Shown: positions 1 through 6,842 of the stretch, one piece after another
Position numbering within the stretch: position 1 is the first letter of the stretch
Layout: every line of letters begins with the position of its first letter
From: a bacterium
GTDB lineage: Bacteria; Verrucomicrobiota; Verrucomicrobiia; Limisphaerales; J093
Length of the DNA: 7,669 bases
Reading direction: 5' to 3'
NCBI GenBank assembly: GCA_021784265.1
Contig: JAJXTA010000112.1
Span: 1 to 7,669 of the forward strand
Notes under the pieces: generated by a model
The model's database searches: none
What the model was told of the DNA's origin: nothing
Seen by the model: the letters and a program-made list of their open reading frames with translations, nothing else
Program-made: the position numbers and the translations under genes

Positions 1-2026
1 TCATCCAACCGGCCCAGTTCGGATTGGCTCGGTCGTAGGCGTCGTATTGGCCGGGCAAGTCCGCCTGCGCATGCACGGCGATGCCCGCCGGGAGAGCCAC
101 GTTGGCAATGGTGGCCAGGTCGGCCGGGTTCATCTGAAAGCAGCGGGAGAGCAACAGGGCCGGGGCATTGGTGTAATCGCCCCGCGCGAACGCCCGGTCG
201 TCCAGGATCCAGGGTTGGTACCCCAGGCGGCGGAGCGCGCCCCAGATCATCGCGTTTTCCTGGTTTGCTCGCGGCCAGACCATGTCCGCGTTGGTGCTCC
301 AGTAGAGATGGATGTCCGGCGGTGGGTTGCTCGAGCCGCCCAAGAGTTGGTCCAGCCGCATATTCTCCATCTGGCGGAAGAGCGCCACCATGTTGTCATA
401 GACCGGCTCCTTAACCTGGCGGTTTTCTTGTACGATGCCGAACCCGCGCTCGCGATAGAAGTAGCCCTGGGTGAATTGGCTCCGGTCATTCCAGGTAAAA
501 AAGTGAACCCCGATGGCGCCGGACAGCAACGACTCCCAGAGGGTGCTCGGCAGCGCCTTGGGCTGCCGGGCGCCGGAGTAGGAGAACCCGGTGACCGGGT
601 CCACATCGAACAAGTCCTCGGTGCTGCTGTGGCCGGTCTCGGAGATCATAACGGGAAGCCCCGACTCTTCCTGGTATTTAGCGATGCCGAAGGCGGCCGA
701 GCGCATCTCGCTGCCTAAGGAGGCCCAGGCATAGTTATTGATGGACCAGAAATCGAGCGGGGCGCCGGCGGTGGCGCAGGCGGCGACGATGGCCTTGGCG
801 TCTTCGCAGGTGTAATTGGCATCTCGCCCGTTGAATAGGCCCCCGACCATCGAGTAGGTTTGGAGGTGGTTGGGATCGGCTTGGCGGGCGGCCACGGCGC
901 CCAGAGCGATGAAGTTGCCAATGCTCTGTTTGCGCCACTGGAGCAGGTCCTGATACCCCGGTAGCAGCCGGTTCGGCGGGTACTCCAGCGGCATCGGCAC
1001 GGCGTCAAAATCCGCGTAATTGGTTTGCCAATTCAGGTTCAGCGCGCCGATGTTGGTCTGGTAAATGGCCCGCAAATAATCGCGGAAGCTCTGTTGCGAG
1101 AGCGGGTCGTAGCCGAGAAACCGGTGGACCGGATACAGGTTGGGGTCCTCCCACAAGTCGAAGTAGGCGTATTCGTTGCCCAGAATCCAGGCCCCGATGG
1201 CGGGACTGTCCTTGTAGCGGGCGGTCAGCGTCGCGATGTGTTTCTGATAGACCGCCCGCGCCTCTGGGTCCTCGTAGTTGATCACGTCCGAGAGCAGATA
1301 GGGCCGGGCGAGGGCGAGAGCTTCGGGCGTGAGGGTGCTCTGGAGGCAGGCCAGGATATTCGAAACCCCGCCAGCCTGCGCCCCGGTGACCAAGCACCCG
1401 AGCACTTGCGCCAACACGGCGGGCGGGAGATTGGACTGGAGGGCTGCCGCCGTTTGCGGCGGCAAGCAGCTCAGCGCGTTGCTGGGGTCGCTGTGGGCCA
1501 GGCAGTCGATCACATCCGCCCGCAACCCCTGGTTGTTGATCCCGTGCCAATTGGTCGGAAACCAACTGGGCGGGTACTGGTAACCGATGATGACGAAGAG
1601 CTTGAGCCCGAGCTCCTCCGCCTTCCGCACCAAATGATCCGGCCGGGTCCAGTCGTACTGATCGGGGCCGATTTCGACCTGCCCCCACGTCATCTCGCAA
1701 CGGACGGAATTGGCGTGGAGCTTCTTGAACTCAACCAGATCGTAATCGACTTGCGCCAATGATTGGTTGGCGCCGACCGGTGGGTTCCAGATCTGATAGG
1801 CCACCCCGCGGGGAACGAAGTACTCGCCAGCCGCTGGGTCCCAGAAATAGCCGTTCCGCATCTGGAGGAATCCCTGGGCCATCGCAACGGAGCTCCCGCC
1901 CCCGAGGCACAAGAGGGCGGCCAACCCGACCATCGCCCGCCACCATCGCCGGCCTCCCTGCCACCGCAGGCTTGGGGCCGCGTGGCGGGGGCCCCGCCGA
2001 ACTGCTGCAATCATCGCGTCAAACAT
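1..2026 (-). CDS. Secreted GH42-type (clan GH-A) glycoside hydrolase, probable beta-galactosidase, 3' end missing
   Basis: The reading frame is open from position 2026 to the left edge (675 codons, no stop), so the C-terminus is missing. Numbering uses the ATG at 2026. A basic N-terminus (GGRRWWRAM) and a hydrophobic run at about 33-50 ending AMA-QGF look like a signal peptide, so the enzyme probably acts outside the cytoplasm. A (beta/alpha)8 barrel begins with YFVPRGVAYQ. It carries the acid/base motif AWILGNEYAYF (Glu285) and the nucleophile motif VMISETGHSS (Glu463). Their separation of 178 residues suits GH42. From about residue 570 a Rossmann-like stretch (ALLLSRCFQM, then ALPAGIAVHAQ) resembles the GH42 trimerisation domain. 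An insertion occupies residues 175-246. The family hydrolyses terminal beta-galactosides; the actual substrate cannot be told from sequence. Start alternatives are ATG 2014 and ATG 1933. An in-frame TGA lies just upstream. GGAG precedes ATG 2026 by 11 nt, whereas ATG 2014 fits the candidate promoter. Confidence 0.86.
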   Translation of the reverse strand, partial: MFDAMIAAVRRGPRHAAPSLRWQGGRRWWRAMVGLAALLCLGGGSSVAMAQGFLQMRNGYFWDPAAGEYFVPRGVAYQIWNPPVGANQSLAQVDYDLVEFKKLHANSVRCEMTWGQVEIGPDQYDWTRPDHLVRKAEELGLKLFVIIGYQYPPSWFPTNWHGINNQGLRADVIDCLAHSDPSNALSCLPPQTAAALQSNLPPAVLAQVLGCLVTGAQAGGVSNILACLQSTLTPEALALARPYLLSDVINYEDPEARAVYQKHIATLTARYKDSPAIGAWILGNEYAYFDLWEDPNLYPVHRFLGYDPLSQQSFRDYLRAIYQTNIGALNLNWQTNYADFDAVPMPLEYPPNRLLPGYQDLLQWRKQSIGNFIALGAVAARQADPNHLQTYSMVGGLFNGRDANYTCEDAKAIVAACATAGAPLDFWSINNYAWASLGSEMRSAAFGIAKYQEESGLPVMISETGHSSTEDLFDVDPVTGFSYSGARQPKALPSTLWESLLSGAIGVHFFTWNDRSQFTQGYFYRERGFGIVQENRQVKEPVYDNMVALFRQMENMRLDQLLGGSSNPPPDIHLYWSTNADMVWPRANQENAMIWGALRRLGYQPWILDDRAFARGDYTNAPALLLSRCFQMNPADLATIANVALPAGIAVHAQADLPGQYDAYDRANPNWAGWM

Positions 2027-2049
2027 ACCAAAATGCGCTCCGATTCAAA
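2022..2049 (-). promoter_or_regulatory. Candidate promoter of the GH42 gene
   Basis: On the minus strand a -35-like TTTGAA (2049-2044) is followed, after 16 bp, by a -10-like TATGTT (2027-2022). The ATG at 2014 lies 7 bp beyond the -10 element, so transcription would begin almost at that codon. The -10 element overlaps the alternative ATG at 2026, so promoter and upstream start cannot both be right. Both hexamers are only partial matches to the sigma-70 consensus. Confidence 0.3.
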
Positions 2050-2271
2050 GGATAATGCGCTGCTACCCCTTCGAGATAGCAGTTCGGCTGCCAAAACCCC
2101 GCCGCCGTCGCCGGGCAGCGGCGTGATTTGGGTTGGCGGCCCCTCGATCCTGGGTTAAAAGCAACCTGCGGTGGGCGCAGCCGCCGCGGGGCGGCTTGGC
2201 TCGGCGCGCGGAACGCGGGGCCGCGGGGACCGGGCAGAGGGGTGAGGGCGGAATTCTTATCACGACGCGCA
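2027..2271. other. Divergent intergenic region between the GH42 gene and yraN
   Basis: This 245-bp region separates two divergent genes and must hold promoters for both. The GH42-proximal side is the more AT-rich part. It contains an inverted repeat, CTGCTA (2060-2065) and TAGCAG (2077-2082), with an 11-nt loop. A 4-bp stem with a TTCGG loop (2079-2091) overlaps it, and the two folds exclude each other. The yraN-proximal part is very GC-rich. I see no open frame with recognisable protein character, no tRNA and no clear operator. Confidence 0.4.
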
Positions 2272-2700
2272 ATGAACCCATGGCGGTGGTTTTGGCAACG
2301 GCTGGGTCCTAACCCCCAACCGCTCCATTTGCTCCGAGGCCGGCTCGGGGAACGGGCGGCCAAACGCTACCTCCGTCGTCAGGGCTTGAAGTATTTGGCG
2401 GCCAACTTCCGCTCCAAGCGGGGCGAAATCGACTTGGTGTTTCGTGAGGCCGACTGTCTGGTGTTCGTCGAGGTCAAGACCCGCTCGCGCGAGGACTGGA
2501 CGCGGCCGGCGGCCGCGGTGGATGGGGCCAAGCGCCGATTGTTGTCGCAAACGGGGCTGGACTATCTCAAATTGCTGCGCCAGCCGCCGATCCGTGTTCG
2601 GTTCGATATCGTCGAGGTCCTGCTCGAGCAGGGGGGCGTGCGCGAGGTGCGTCACCTCCCGAACGCCTTCAGCCTCACCGCCCCCTACCGCTACGGTTGA
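2272..2700 (+). CDS. yraN: YraN / UPF0102 family nuclease-like protein
   Basis: The product is 142 residues, slightly longer than the usual 110-130. It shows the whole UPF0102 pattern: RGRLGERAAKRYL at 23-34, NFRSKRGEIDLVF at 45-57, LVFVEVKTR at 63-71, an AAVDGAKRR helix at 81-89, and RFDIVEV at 110-116. The spacing GEID...EVK is that of the PD-(D/E)XK nuclease fold, with Glu52, Asp54, Glu67 and Lys69 as likely metal-site residues. The cellular role of the family is not settled; a DNA-processing or repair role is inferred from the fold and from the mutM gene 43 bp downstream. ATG 2272 was chosen because family homology starts soon after it. An in-frame GTG at 2242 would add 10 residues without family character. 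No good Shine-Dalgarno sequence precedes either start. Confidence 0.9.
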   Translation: MNPWRWFWQRLGPNPQPLHLLRGRLGERAAKRYLRRQGLKYLAANFRSKRGEIDLVFREADCLVFVEVKTRSREDWTRPAAAVDGAKRRLLSQTGLDYLKLLRQPPIRVRFDIVEVLLEQGGVREVRHLPNAFSLTAPYRYG

Positions 2701-2743
2701 GGCGGGGCGCCGGACCGCCCCACCGGCGGTGGTTGAGTGGTTC

Positions 2744-3592
2744 ATGCCCGAATTGCCGGAAGTTGAGGTTTTGGTGCGTTACCTGGCGCCGTTGCTCGAA
2801 CGGCGCCGGATTCGCGCGGTCGAGGTGCGCCGGGCCAAGGTCATCCGCCCCGACGCCGTCGAGGGGTTCGCGGCGGAGCTGACCGGGGCGCGTTTCGGCG
2901 GGCTGAGCCGCCGCGGCAAACATCTGCTCTTCCGCCTGCGCCGCGGGCGCCAGGACTTGGTGCTGCGCGGCCACCTGGGGATGACCGGGCGGATGTACCT
3001 CCAGCTCGCCACCGCGCCCCTCCCCAAGCACGCGGCGGTCGTGTTTGATCTGGGCCGGACCCGGTTTGTGTTCGAGGACGTGCGCTACTTCGGACGGCTG
3101 ACTCTGGACGGTTGCGGGTTGGAACGGCTGGGGCCCGAACCGTTGGGCCGCGATTTCACCCCGTCGGGTCTGGCCGCCGCCCTCCGCCGCTCGCGCCAGC
3201 CGATCAAGGTCCGTCTGCTCGACCAGACGGTCGTGGCCGGGGTGGGCAACATCTACGCCAGCGAGGCCCTCTTCCGTGCGCGCCTGGCCCCAGGGCGAGC
3301 CGCGGGCGGCCTTTCGGCCGGCGAGGTGAGGCGGCTCTGGCGCGCCGTGCGCGCGGTGTTGCGCGAAGCCATTCGCTGGGGCAGCACCGTGCCCCTGAAC
3401 TGGTCGGGCACGGGCAAGCGTGACGGCCTGTTTTACTATGGCAAGGCGCCTGACGCGCCCGACTACTACGCGGAACGGCTGCGGGTTTATGGCCGGGAGG
3501 GTAAGCCTTGTGCACGCTGCCGCACGCCGCTCCACCGGGCGGTACAGGCAGGGCGAGCCACGTTCTTCTGCCCCCGCTGCCAAGCCGCGTAG
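2744..3592 (+). CDS. mutM: Formamidopyrimidine-DNA glycosylase (Fpg/MutM)
   Basis: This 282-residue bifunctional glycosylase/AP lyase removes oxidised purines such as 8-oxoguanine and FapyG in base-excision repair. The start is fixed by MPELPEVEV: after Met removal Pro2 is the Schiff-base nucleophile and Glu3 the acid. Other family landmarks are a conserved Lys59 (RRGKHLLF), HLGMTGRM with the DNA-wedge Met80, EDVRYFG with Arg114 and Phe116, and the helix-two-turn-helix motif VVAGVGNIYASEALF (163-177). The C-terminal zinc finger has Cys256, Cys259, Cys276 and Cys279 and the lesion-recognition arginine in QAGRATFFC (Arg271). Every key residue is present, so it should be active. It lies 43 bp after yraN on the same strand, probably co-transcribed. 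No Shine-Dalgarno sequence is evident, and no clear terminator follows. Confidence 0.96.
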   Translation: MPELPEVEVLVRYLAPLLERRRIRAVEVRRAKVIRPDAVEGFAAELTGARFGGLSRRGKHLLFRLRRGRQDLVLRGHLGMTGRMYLQLATAPLPKHAAVVFDLGRTRFVFEDVRYFGRLTLDGCGLERLGPEPLGRDFTPSGLAAALRRSRQPIKVRLLDQTVVAGVGNIYASEALFRARLAPGRAAGGLSAGEVRRLWRAVRAVLREAIRWGSTVPLNWSGTGKRDGLFYYGKAPDAPDYYAERLRVYGREGKPCARCRTPLHRAVQAGRATFFCPRCQAA

Positions 3593-3688
3593 CCGGCGCC
3601 TTCGCTGCCGCGGTCCCAGAACCTCTCCCCGGTGCGAGCTGGCTGGCAGCCCGGCCGCGCCAGCGGCCGACCGCCGGACCTCAACGGG

Positions 3689-3706
3689 TTTTACAAATCC
3701 ATAACA
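3689..3706 (+). promoter_or_regulatory. Predicted response-regulator box upstream of the histidine kinase (copy 1)
   Basis: The sequence TTTTACA-N4-CATAACA holds two direct half-sites, TTTACA (3690-3695) and ATAACA (3701-3706), with an 11-bp period. This period, and TT(A/C/T)ACA-like half-sites, are known for PhoB/PhoP-class OmpR-family regulators such as Bacillus PhoP. The same sequence with the same spacer length recurs at 6791-6808. The ATG of the kinase begins 33 bp downstream. Binding by the regulator encoded at 6072-6806 is inferred. Confidence 0.55.
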
Positions 3707-3725
3707 CTCCCGGGTCCGGTTCTGG

Positions 3726-3731
3726 TAACCT
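3726..3731 (+). promoter_or_regulatory. Possible -10 element of the kinase promoter
   Basis: TAACCT lies 19 bp after the box and 8 bp before the kinase ATG. It matches the consensus only at the first, second and last positions. Its weight comes from the equivalent position of TAGATT at 6829-6834 in the second promoter. If real, transcription starts within a few bases of the ATG. Confidence 0.27.
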
Positions 3732-3739
3732 CGCGACGC

Positions 3740-6040
3740 ATGACTCCGAGGCCGACGGCCACGCAGGGTGAGCCGACACGCCAACCCCGCTTTCTCTGGC
3801 GTGGGCTGTTGCTGGTTCTCCCGCTGCTGATGTTGTCCGGCGTCGGGGCACTGGCGTTGCACCAGGACCGGAAGCTAATGGAAGCCGAGGCCGTCGAGCG
3901 GGCGCGGCAGTTCGCCCAGGAAGCCGTGGAACGGTGTTGGGGCCGATTGGCGTCCTCTGGCGCGGAGGAGGAGGGCGCCTTGAGAGTGACGGAGGACGGT
4001 CCCTGGACCTGTGTCATCGACGTGGGCGCCGATGGCACCCTGCGGCGACCGGCTCCCTATGCGTCAGTGCCCAGCCCCGGTGGCTTGGATGCGGCGAGGC
4101 TCAGCTCGGCGCAGGCTGACCTCTGGGCGGCGCTGAGCCGGAGCCAAGCCGCGGGCAGTTCCACGCCCGTGGCGGCCACATTGGAGGCGTTCCTGCGGAC
4201 CGAGCCTCCCGCCGAATTCGCCGCCCTGGCTCACCTGCGGTTGGCGAACGCCTGCTTGCCGGCCGACCCGGGACGAGCGGCACAAGAGTGCCGTACGGTG
4301 CTCCGGCGGTTTCCGACGGCGCTGGGCGAGACCGGTGTGCCACTGGCGCCTTTCGCCCGCTGGCGCCTCCTGCAGCTCGCCCTGCCCGCGCTTGCGGGCC
4401 AAACACCACAACTCCGGGCTGAACTCGACCGCTTTGCCTCGAATGCGGTCGCGCAGCCGAGTGTTTTGACTCCGTGGCTGCTGCGCCAGGCCAGCGCGTG
4501 GGAGGAGCATTACCTGGCCCAGACGAATCTCAGCGCGCATTGGCTGGCGGTCTGGCACGCCGCCGAACGCGGGCGGGAGGTTTATGTGTCGGCCCGGCGA
4601 GGGCCGGCCCGGGCCACTCTGGCCGGTCCGCGGGCGGCGACGCCACCGGGCAGCACCGTCCCCGGGCCGTGGCCTGAGGTGTTCTGGTTCCAGCACCCGG
4701 CCGCGGCGGCGGGGAGCGGGCGATTGGCCTCAGCCGCGCCTCCGGCGGAGTGGCTGGCCGCTCGCTCCTCCTCGACCGGTGTCGGCGTGGCGACGTTCAT
4801 CTGTCGTGGGCCGCCAGCGTACGCGGCGATCCTCCGGGAGTTGGCCCAGGCGGAACGCGGCCTCCCGGTCTATTTCGGCGTCGATTATCAGGTTCTAGGC
4901 CGGAGTCTGGCGGCTGGCGACCTTGCGGACCAGCCCGCCTCGCCCGCGCCGCTGAGCGTGCCCGCAGCCCGTTCCGGGGAGGCGATGTCGCGCGGCAACC
5001 CACCGCCTCCGGCGGTGCTCGCCGCGGCGGAGCACCTGGATGCTGTCGGCCACGTCCTGGTCGCCGTCGCGGTGACCCTGCGCGACCCCGCGGCGTTCTA
5101 CGCCCGCCAGCGCCAGCGGCTCTTCTGGTTTGGCGGGCTCCTGGCGCTCGCGGGCCTGACCGCCGTGGTCGGTTTGGTTGCGAGTTGGGCGGCCGTCCAG
5201 CGGCAGCGGCGCCTCTACGAGCTCCAGACCAACTTCGTCGCGAGCGTGACCCACGAGCTGCGGGCCCCCATCGGGGCCGTGCGCCTGTTGGCCGAGAACC
5301 TCCAGCGCGGCAAAGTCCCCGAGCCCTCCGAGCAACATCGCTTCTTCCAGTACATCGTCCGCGAGTGTGCCCGTCTCTCGGCGCTGATCGAGAATGTGTT
5401 GAACGTGGCGCGGATCGAGCAGGGCCGGGCCGCGTACGAGTTTGCGCCGACGGATGTGGTCCGATTGCTCGAAGAAACGGTGCGGTTGATGGGACCCAAC
5501 GCGGCCGAGGGCGGGGTGAGCGTCGAGTTCGAAGGGGACCGCGCGGCGGTCTCGAGGCAGACGGAGGATGCTTGGCTCGACGGACGGGCCGTGCAACGCG
5601 CCCTGGTGAATCTCATCGACAACGCCATCAAGCACTCCCCCGCCGGTTCCCGGGTGCGGGTTGGCGCCGGCCTCGTTGCGGGGCCGCTGCCGCCGCTCGA
5701 GGCGCGAGGCCGTCCGCGCCGAGCCGCAGAAGACCTCGCCCTGGCGTCCGCATCATCGTTGCGGCTCTGGGTGGCCGACGAGGGCCCCGGGATCCCTCGG
5801 GCGGAACAGGAACGCATCTTCGATCGCTTCTATCGACGGGGCAGTGAGTTGCGGCGGGAAACCGCCGGCGTCGGCATTGGCTTGAGCATCGTCAAACACA
5901 TCGCTCAGGCGCATGGCGGCCGGGTCTTGGTTGAGAGCGAGCCGGGCCGCGGCAGCCGGTTTGTGCTAGAACTCCCCCTGTGGCGGTGGGCGGGGCGGAC
6001 AGCAGCCACGCCGCCGCAGGGGAACGCCGCATCCGCGTGA
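3740..6040 (+). CDS. Membrane sensor histidine kinase with large extracytoplasmic domain
   Basis: The product is 766 residues. A first membrane helix at about 20-40 and a second at about 461-486 enclose some 420 extracytoplasmic residues. Within these, 145-192 (FAALAHLRLANACL, then GRAAQECRTVLRRFP) looks like a TPR-type helical hairpin; the rest matches no sensor domain I recognise. The cytoplasmic part is a standard kinase with no obvious HAMP or PAS domain. It has an H-box FVASVTHELRAPIGA (phospho-acceptor His505), N-box NLIDNAIKHSP (Asn628), G1 box DEGPGIP (Asp680), F-box IFDRFYRR and G2 box GVGIGLSIVKHIAQAHGG (from 710). About 25-30 extra residues lie between the N and G1 boxes (roughly 643-672). 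It should autophosphorylate and pass phosphate to the regulator starting 31 bp downstream. ATG 3740 was chosen because it directly precedes a basic stretch and the first membrane helix; no Shine-Dalgarno sequence is visible. The signal sensed is unknown. Confidence 0.93.
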   Translation: MTPRPTATQGEPTRQPRFLWRGLLLVLPLLMLSGVGALALHQDRKLMEAEAVERARQFAQEAVERCWGRLASSGAEEEGALRVTEDGPWTCVIDVGADGTLRRPAPYASVPSPGGLDAARLSSAQADLWAALSRSQAAGSSTPVAATLEAFLRTEPPAEFAALAHLRLANACLPADPGRAAQECRTVLRRFPTALGETGVPLAPFARWRLLQLALPALAGQTPQLRAELDRFASNAVAQPSVLTPWLLRQASAWEEHYLAQTNLSAHWLAVWHAAERGREVYVSARRGPARATLAGPRAATPPGSTVPGPWPEVFWFQHPAAAAGSGRLASAAPPAEWLAARSSSTGVGVATFICRGPPAYAAILRELAQAERGLPVYFGVDYQVLGRSLAAGDLADQPASPAPLSVPAARSGEAMSRGNPPPPAVLAAAEHLDAVGHVLVAVAVTLRDPAAFYARQRQRLFWFGGLLALAGLTAVVGLVASWAAVQRQRRLYELQTNFVASVTHELRAPIGAVRLLAENLQRGKVPEPSEQHRFFQYIVRECARLSALIENVLNVARIEQGRAAYEFAPTDVVRLLEETVRLMGPNAAEGGVSVEFEGDRAAVSRQTEDAWLDGRAVQRALVNLIDNAIKHSPAGSRVRVGAGLVAGPLPPLEARGRPRRAAEDLALASASSLRLWVADEGPGIPRAEQERIFDRFYRRGSELRRETAGVGIGLSIVKHIAQAHGGRVLVESEPGRGSRFVLELPLWRWAGRTAATPPQGNAASA

Positions 6041-6071
6041 AGGGCGTTCCACCACCCGTTTCTTGATTCCA

Positions 6072-6806
6072 ATGGAGACACCGCAACTCAAACCCCGGAT
6101 TCTGGTCATTGAGGATGAACTGCCCATGCGGGCGGCGCTGGAGAAATGCCTTGCCGGCGAAGGCTACCGCGTCATGACGGCGGCCGAGGGCGAGACGGGA
6201 CTCGAACGGGTCCGGCACGAACAGCCGGACCTCGTCTTGCTCGACGTGATGATGCCGCGCCTCGACGGGTTCGCGTTATGCGCCGAGCTGCGTCGGCTGG
6301 CCAATCCGGTCCCGGTCCTGATGCTGACCGCCAAAGGCCAGCTCGGTGACCGGGTGCGGGGCTTGGACGCCGGCGCGGACGATTACCTGGTCAAACCATT
6401 TAGCACCGAGGAGTTGCTGGCCCGGGTGCGCGCGCTGCTGCGTCGGGCGGAGCGTCCTCGTCAATCGAGCCGCCAATTGCGTTTGGGCGAGGTTCGGATC
6501 GACTTTGCCCGGCAGCGCGCTTGGCGAGGGCGGCGGGAGCTGCATCTCACGGCCAAGGAGTTCGCCATCCTCCGTCTCTTGGGAGACGCCCCTGGCCAAG
6601 CGGTCTCGCGCGAGCGCTTCCTGGATGTGGTTTGGGGCTACGGGGCCTTTCCCACCACACGCACGGTGGACAGCCACATCGCCATGCTCCGCGCCAAGGT
6701 CGAGCCCGACCCCGACCGGCCGCGCTTCATCCAGACCGTCCACGGAGTGGGCTACCGCTTGGCGGCTCCGCTGGAAGGGCCTCCCGCCGATTTTACAGAA
6801 GCATAA
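6072..6806 (+). CDS. OmpR/PhoB-family response regulator
   Basis: The product is 244 residues, the usual length for this family. The receiver domain (9-124) has acidic Glu14-Asp15, phospho-acceptor Asp58 in LVLLDVMMPRLDG, Thr86 in LMLTAKG and Lys108 in DDYLVKPF. The C-terminal winged helix (about 136-231) has LHLTAKEFAILRLL, the recognition-helix region TTRTVDSHIAMLRAKV and the wing ending QTVHGVGYRL. It is therefore a DNA-binding transcription factor, presumably phosphorylated by the kinase encoded just upstream. ATG 6072 follows the kinase stop by 31 bp; an in-frame TTG at 6063 is a less likely start. No Shine-Dalgarno sequence sits close to the start, so translation may depend on coupling to the kinase. 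Gene order is kinase then regulator, the reverse of the commoner arrangement. Its last four codons and stop lie inside the second copy of the predicted binding box. Confidence 0.95.
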   Translation: METPQLKPRILVIEDELPMRAALEKCLAGEGYRVMTAAEGETGLERVRHEQPDLVLLDVMMPRLDGFALCAELRRLANPVPVLMLTAKGQLGDRVRGLDAGADDYLVKPFSTEELLARVRALLRRAERPRQSSRQLRLGEVRIDFARQRAWRGRRELHLTAKEFAILRLLGDAPGQAVSRERFLDVVWGYGAFPTTRTVDSHIAMLRAKVEPDPDRPRFIQTVHGVGYRLAAPLEGPPADFTEA

Positions 6807-6808
6807 CA
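6791..6808 (+). promoter_or_regulatory. Predicted response-regulator box upstream of the TPR/ankyrin gene (copy 2)
   Basis: TTTTACA-N4-CATAACA repeats the site at 3689-3706 exactly in all 14 defined positions and in spacer length. Half-sites are TTTACA (6792-6797) and ATAACA (6803-6808). A CCGGG-type stretch follows in both copies. The first ATG of the next gene begins 34 bp downstream, against 33 bp in copy 1. The box overlaps the end of the regulator gene and contains its TAA stop (6804-6806). Confidence 0.55.
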
Positions 6809-6828
6809 AGCCGGGCCGCGAAGTTGGG

Positions 6829-6834
6829 TAGATT
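6829..6834 (+). promoter_or_regulatory. Possible -10 element of the TPR/ankyrin gene
   Basis: TAGATT matches four of six TATAAT positions. It lies 20 bp after the box and 8 bp before ATG 6843, the same geometry as the candidate at 3726-3731. This would place the box over the -35 region, as in activator-dependent promoters. Confidence 0.3.
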
Positions 6835-6842
6835 GCCACGCC

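Noticed and set aside
1025..1762. Plus-strand open frame (245 codons) opposite the GH42 gene
   Set aside because: The minus-strand frame carries GH42 catalytic motifs without interruption; the opposite frame has no family features.
2022..2082. tRNA-like stretch on the minus strand (GGTAGC followed by CTTTGAA, resembling a Gln anticodon loop)
   Set aside because: The bases flanking CTTTGAA do not pair into an anticodon stem, and no T-arm or acceptor stem is present.
3593..3688. Possible terminator after mutM
   Set aside because: The region is GC-rich but has no strong stem followed by a T-run, so no terminator can be supported.
3689..3718. TTTACA read as an ordinary -35 element with a -10 17 bp downstream
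   Set aside because: The bases 17 bp after TTTACA are GC-rich (GGTCCG) at this copy and at the second copy, so a plain sigma-70 promoter in that register is not supported; the direct-repeat reading fits better.
2675..3862. Long antisense open frame (395 codons) across mutM
   Set aside because: It lies opposite a clear mutM gene, its product is rich in Arg/Gln/Gly/Ala without recognisable motifs, and such shadows are expected in GC-rich genes.
4750..5847. Plus-strand open frame (365 codons) inside the kinase gene
   Set aside because: It is a frame-shifted shadow of the kinase; the overlapping frame carries all kinase boxes and this one shows only Arg/Gly/Pro-rich sequence.
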